From the NCBI GenBank assembly GCA_028532985.1, contig JANCIK010000003.1, positions 1,374,001 to 1,438,000 of the forward strand: a stretch of 64,000 bases of DNA. The letters run 5' to 3'. Made by a program: the position numbers and the translations under genes. Shown one piece after another: positions 60,114 to 64,000 of the stretch (its first letter is position 1; every line of letters begins with the position of its first letter). Under the pieces are notes generated by a model, which had not been told where the DNA came from, searched no databases, and was given only the letters and a program-made list of their open reading frames with translations. This DNA is from Stropharia rugosoannulata. Its lineage: Eukaryota; Basidiomycota; Agaricomycetes; Agaricales; Strophariaceae.

Positions 60114-61769
60114 AGCGGCGTAGGGACAGGTTGTTGTGAGAGGTGAGCTTGGTCGCTAATTGGAAAAACGCGACGAGTCGCGTCAACTCGGCCAAGCACT
60201 AGCAAGCACGACCACACATCCTAATGTGAACTGCACCTATTTTTCATCCAGTTCTCATCTTACCGTACGCCGAATGACGTTTCTCTGCCTTCCGCCAACG
60301 CAACACCGCTCTTCCAGCATATATTCTCTCAATATACTAAAATGGCTAAAGTAAACTGGATTTGTGTGCTCGGCGGGCCTTGTCAGCAACACCGGGACAA
60401 GACTTGACGGTCACGTCACTGCCAGTGTCCCCAGGTGTCCCCAGTTCCAGACATTTGTCTACGTTGTACGTTGCGTTTACAGCGCAATTATGTCTTATCT
60501 GAGAATTATGCTTATGAATAGCTTTGGTGAAGAACCTCTGCTCTATCTGCACCCAGTCCCCCGTGCATAATCATGTGAGCTTACAGCGAATACTAAGTAA
60601 TATGAATGACAGAGGGTGAGCTTTAAATAAAATTGAATGGCGGGCTGCGCACTAATCATATACTATGACAGTAAGCCAGGTAGTGTTTCGCTTTATCTCG
60701 GTCCTTTATTCGATAGGTATATCTCTTTGAGTTCACAATAGCTTTTTTTTTTTTTTTGCGAATCTTTATGCTTTTGCTCTCAAGTGGAATTGGTCATGCA
60801 AGTAAAGTCCTGCTTCCATCTCCCATCGAACCCCTTGACAATTGTTGCTTGGCTTCTGCAGATGTCCGCACGCCTCAAAAATATGTAGTTGCGTGTGAAG
60901 CAAACGGTTACTTATATCAATGTAAACATGTCAATCTTGTATAAATCTTCAAGTCAGTCAAGTTTGCCGAAGGAAGCGCGAGACACCCGAACTTTCTGGA
61001 GTCCAAATGAGAACAATTATGCGGCCGAAAGTCCTGAAAACTTGGAGAGGAACTGAGGGAAAACTTCGTCCCCTCTAACACCTCAACAACCTGGCTAGCA
61101 GCTAGATTGCTCCTAACAGTGCCTTACCCGCCAGGCCATTCCTTGCGGCTTGCCGACCAAATGGAGATCATTCCCGACTAACGGCACGGTCAATGTTGTT
61201 CAAAGTACAACGGAAATCATTAGACATATCAGTCATAACGCAGCGGAAATGGAGCAGGATCAACTGCTCGGAGCTACGGATCCTGCCACATGTGTAACAT
61301 CAGATTGGCTAACAAACCATTCATCCATACTGTTTATATCAGGCATGAGCTTAACCCTGGGTCTAGGGTTTCTCAGCCGTTAGCTGCGCAATGATCAATC
61401 ACAATCAACGGGCTTTAAAGATACAATTGGTGCGAAAAACTGAAGGGGTAAAAATCAAGAGGAAATAACCATAGGAATAACTACCAACTACATAAAAATA
61501 AGGAATGTGAGGTGCGCACAGAAAACTGAACTGAGAAACGACGAGTAACGACCGTTGAGGCATTAAGTTGCCGAAGGATGAGGGACATGTAAGGCTAATA
61601 CATAGTCCAGGGCGAAAGCAAACATGTGTGCAGAGTCGGTTTTTGGTCCCAAGGCAAACCAATGCCATCGAGAAATGTGCCAGTACCAGTTCAGCTAACT
61701 TGGCGTAGCCGTTCAGTTATCATACCGAAGGAGCTGCGCTGAACAGCGACTCACATAAGATGAAAATAA
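60114..61769. other. MCM3 promoter and gene-poor DNA
   Basis: Short frames only, none recognisable. A run of 16 T sits near 60744-60759. The right end is the 3' flank of the repeat-peptide gene. Confidence 0.4.
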
Positions 61770-62216
61770 TCAAACGCTCCCGCCTTCTCTCCTCCAATCC
61801 CTGACGGGGGTGCCCCGACGCCAGTCTTCTGTAGGTGCTTCCCGACGCCAATCTTCTGTGGGTGCTTCACGGCGCCAATCTTCTGTAGGTGCCTCCCGAC
61901 GCCAGTCTTCCGTAGGTGCTTCACGGCGCCAATCTTCCGTAGGTGCCTCCCGACGCCAGTCCTCAGTCGGCGCCTCCCTACGCCAGTCTTCCGTAGGCGC
62001 TTCCCGGCGCCAATCTTGGACAGACGATCCTCTCCTCCAATCTTGCACAGATGAACCTCGTTTTACGGCCGCTTCTGAAATCTGGAGCACAGTCAGTACA
62101 AGTGGAAGGGCGCGGTACGCTTCCAAAGAACACGATTGACGCACAGGTGCGGCCAAACCCAGCGCCGAAAGCGAGAGGATGGATAATACTGCAAGATAAC
62201 GTGAGGGGAATAGCAT
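61770..62216 (-). CDS. Secreted precursor of Kex2-processed repeat peptides
   Basis: Single-exon frame of 148 residues. A signal peptide (MLFPSRYLAVLSILSLSALGLA, cleavage near residues 22-24) is followed by a leader of about 28 residues ending in AVKR (52-53). Ten perfect-length 9-residue units fill 54-143: two GSSVQDWRR, seven EAPTEDWRR, one GTPVRDWRR. A short tail EGGSV ends the protein. Every unit ends in DW then RR, a Kex2-type dibasic site. Cleavage and carboxypeptidase trimming would give heptapeptides GSSVQDW, EAPTEDW and GTPVRDW. A Ste13-like peptidase could remove the EA dipeptide to leave PTEDW. This is the plan of alpha-factor and of fungal repeat-peptide (KEP) and dikaritin precursors. 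The product's activity and any further modification are unknown. No tailoring enzyme is visible within the window. Confidence 0.85.
   Translation of the reverse strand: MLFPSRYLAVLSILSLSALGLAAPVRQSCSLEAYRALPLVLTVLQISEAAVKRGSSVQDWRRGSSVQDWRREAPTEDWRREAPTEDWRREAPTEDWRREAPTEDWRREAPTEDWRREAPTEDWRREAPTEDWRRGTPVRDWRREGGSV
61788..62057 (-). repeat. Ten tandem 27-bp repeats coding the peptide units
   Basis: Ten units of exactly 27 bp (270 bp) with small silent differences (cag/caa, tcc/tca choices). The Arg and Trp codons and the dibasic site are strictly kept. The two outer unit types at the start and the single one at the end differ from the seven central ones, suggesting array growth by central duplication. 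Confidence 0.92.
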
Positions 62217-63710
62217 AACTGGTAGAAAGGGATGGAGTAAGTGATGGGGAGATGTGCCGCCAGCCCATTGCTTTTATGGGAATTTTAAACATCAGTTCCG
62301 GACGTATGGCACTCGGGGGAGTTGGGACCAATAAAGCCGTCCTTCCTCATCTGAATCTGGGTATCCCGTCACAATTTCCCATGAAGTGTCTCTTTTTGTC
62401 CTGTTCGTAACATGTGTCTCTCATGACACCTGTCGGTACTACTACCGCCGTTTCTGTGAAGAAAGATGTTCCGGTCTCAACTGACGCATGTGCGCTGGGA
62501 CCGATACACAAGGCAGCGCACAGGTTAAGTCGTCCATATCACGCAGGCTATGAGATATCTTTTGGATGATCACAGGTCGTGTTGCGGATACCATTGGATG
62601 CCATCGAGTTGAAAATAGATGATAGCTGACAGATTCTAGCGACCCCAGCCACCGGAAACCCAGGGATACCTAGAGAAGCTGATCTCCAGATATGAATGAA
62701 CGGTACCTAGAAATAATCCCACTCACACAGTCTCCTTAAATCAGACTTCCTTTCGATGATCGAACTAACAGACTCTTGTCGTGCCTTTAGATTTTCGCAT
62801 GTAGCTAGAGAGCTGCGTAAATGAGTTCTCATCCGCAATATGTGTGGTGCCATCTGATTATGGTTGATGAACGAATGTAATCCCAGTGGAAGATATCAAT
62901 GACAGGCCAGATGCGTACCGTCGTCATACTGACAGCAAGCTCCAGTCTCCACGTACATATTCTTATTCAGTTCAAACAATGTTCCTTACAATCGCAAGTT
63001 CGTCGGAGGTAGCTGCTACTTGAAAGTCATAAAGAAACGGAAAGGAATACGGAAAGGACTTGCATCATAGAAGTAGTTTAACATACCTGCCTTCGAATCC
63101 AGCGCCTTGGTGTATTATTCGTCGTGGAGTAATTTGTACCTGATTCGGGTTTATCTTGCGGCAATGTATTCGGCAAAATGTATGCGACCTTCAGGAATAG
63201 ACATACATTTGTCATTTGCTGGCGGGCCATAAATAGAGTATTTGGTTCCATGGCAGGTTCTAAATGCAGACAAAAAGAGAACCCATAATCGTCAAATATT
63301 TCCCCTCATGAATTCATTAGTCAAACTAAAACTGCGCGATCACCGTCCCCTGATTTTTAACTTCGGCGATGCAGTTGGGGTGGTCCGCGCCAGTCCGTGC
63401 CCCTTCCATATTTTAACCTGAAACGATGAACGTAAAGCATGAGGTGAACTTCTGAACCTAGAAGCACCTCAACAATCAGTAAAGATGAAAAGAGAACAGA
63501 CAAATCACGGGAGTCAGTAATCAGGCCTGACATCAGGGATAATATGATGAGAATGGTACAGTGCGTCAAAGCGTCTCGATACGCATCCTCAACACCTTCC
63601 TGTGGTGTTCGTATGGACGGGTTTGGTAGAGATTAGCATGAAGCGCAACCGCATCATGATGTCATGTTGCTCTACATAGAGTTACAATAGAAAAAAACGA
63701 TTAATCCTGC
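62217..63710. other. Gap between the repeat-peptide gene and PRP17
   Basis: Promoter of the repeat-peptide gene at the left. The rest carries short frames with no recognisable family, including none that resembles an oxidase or UstY-type protein. Confidence 0.4.
62271..62278 (-). promoter_or_regulatory. TATA-like box of the repeat-peptide gene
   Basis: CATAAAAG on the minus strand, about 55 bp before the ATG at 62216. The spacing is suitable for a core promoter element. Confidence 0.4.
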
Positions 63711-64000
63711 ATGTGTATTTAGCAAATGGTAATAGGTTAACAAGAGAAGATCGCTCACCCAGAGCTTAATAAGACCATCCCATGACGCAGTAATCACTTT
63801 CGACTACAAAGGTTGTCAGATATCCCAACTGTTGATCCTTAACCAAGATAAATTCCTTACAGTATCATGAGGTAACCATTCATGAGCGATTACCACTTTG
63901 GAGTGTGCCTTCAGACGCGACTTGATTCTTCCTGTCTTCCAATCCCAAAAGACAACATTGCCCTCGCCATCTCCACTACTGATCCATTTCCCGTCTGGTG
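63711..64000 (-). CDS. PRP17: Pre-mRNA splicing factor Prp17 (CDC40), C-terminal end, partial
   Basis: Read on minus from the window edge: an exon through 63861, one of 45 nt (63803-63759), and a last exon of six bases (63716-63711, GAT TAA). The translation has WD40 features DGKWISSGDGEGNVVFWDWKTGRIKSRLKAHSKVVIAHEWLPHDT, then SKVITASWDGLIKLWD and stop, matching the last blades of Prp17. Prp17 acts in the second step of splicing. The final exon consists of one residue and the stop codon, reached through a 42-nt intron. The N-terminal part lies beyond the window. Confidence 0.85.

Noticed and set aside
61788..62057. CRISPR-like array
   Set aside because: The repeats are contiguous coding units without spacers, in a eukaryotic genome.
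61810..62139. Plus-strand frame RRQSSVGAS repeated
   Set aside because: It is the antisense of the peptide repeat array and has no signal peptide. Its periodicity follows from the 27-bp unit.

Overview
The window looks like nuclear DNA of a mushroom-forming basidiomycete (Agaricomycetes). Genes are dense and on both strands. Nearly every one is cut by introns of about 45-65 nt with GT..CTRAY..AG signals, and the protein families match that group: a Dsl1-family tether, Mon1, a CSL transcription factor, avidin-like proteins and a bacterial-type gamma-glutamyltransferase. No bacterial, phage or CRISPR features are present. Exon joins were worked out by eye from splice signals and checked for reading phase. 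They are predictions.

Layout. 0.5-5.2 kb: a five-domain fasciclin membrane protein and a mitochondrial carnitine/acylcarnitine carrier. 5.5-7.4 kb: mitochondrial N-acetylglutamate synthase (minus). 9.5-14 kb: gamma-glutamyltransferase facing a PP2C phosphatase, with stop codons 51 bp apart. 14.7-20.3 kb: a secreted histidine acid phosphatase, Vps20 and the U-box cyclophilin PPIL2/Cyp8. 20.4-25.8 kb: a PPR protein, a small Mim2-like membrane protein and an MFS sugar transporter. 26.7-34.1 kb: an Mrh4-like DEAD-box helicase, a TM198-like membrane protein and a CSL-type DNA-binding protein, all on plus. 34.3-40.4 kb: a RINT1/Tip20 tether and Mon1, divergent, with a foldback inverted repeat in their shared promoter. 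41.5-46.3 kb: three avidin-family loci (one intact, two broken) around ribulose-phosphate 3-epimerase. 48.4-53.8 kb: a Golgi-type DXD glycosyltransferase and pyruvate kinase. 57.3-60.1 kb: MCM3. 61.8-62.2 kb: a secreted precursor built from ten 9-residue repeats, each closed by a dibasic site. 63.7-64 kb: the C-terminal end of Prp17, running off the window.

Most genes are housekeeping (arginine and carbon metabolism, splicing, vesicle traffic, DNA replication, mitochondrial expression) and do not form a pathway cluster. The accessory parts are the avidin block and the gene-poor interval holding the repeat precursor. The precursor (61770-62216, minus) is the best candidate for an undescribed system. 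It has a signal peptide, a short leader, a KR site, and then ten units that all end in Asp-Trp-Arg-Arg. This is the architecture of Kex2-processed repeat peptides such as yeast alpha-factor and the ustiloxin-type RiPP precursors. No modifying enzyme is visible in the window.

Other points of interest are very short exons (9-22 nt) in five genes, two well-supported GC-AG introns plus a third possible one, a tRNA-like pol III promoter pair, and a perfect 13-bp hairpin.
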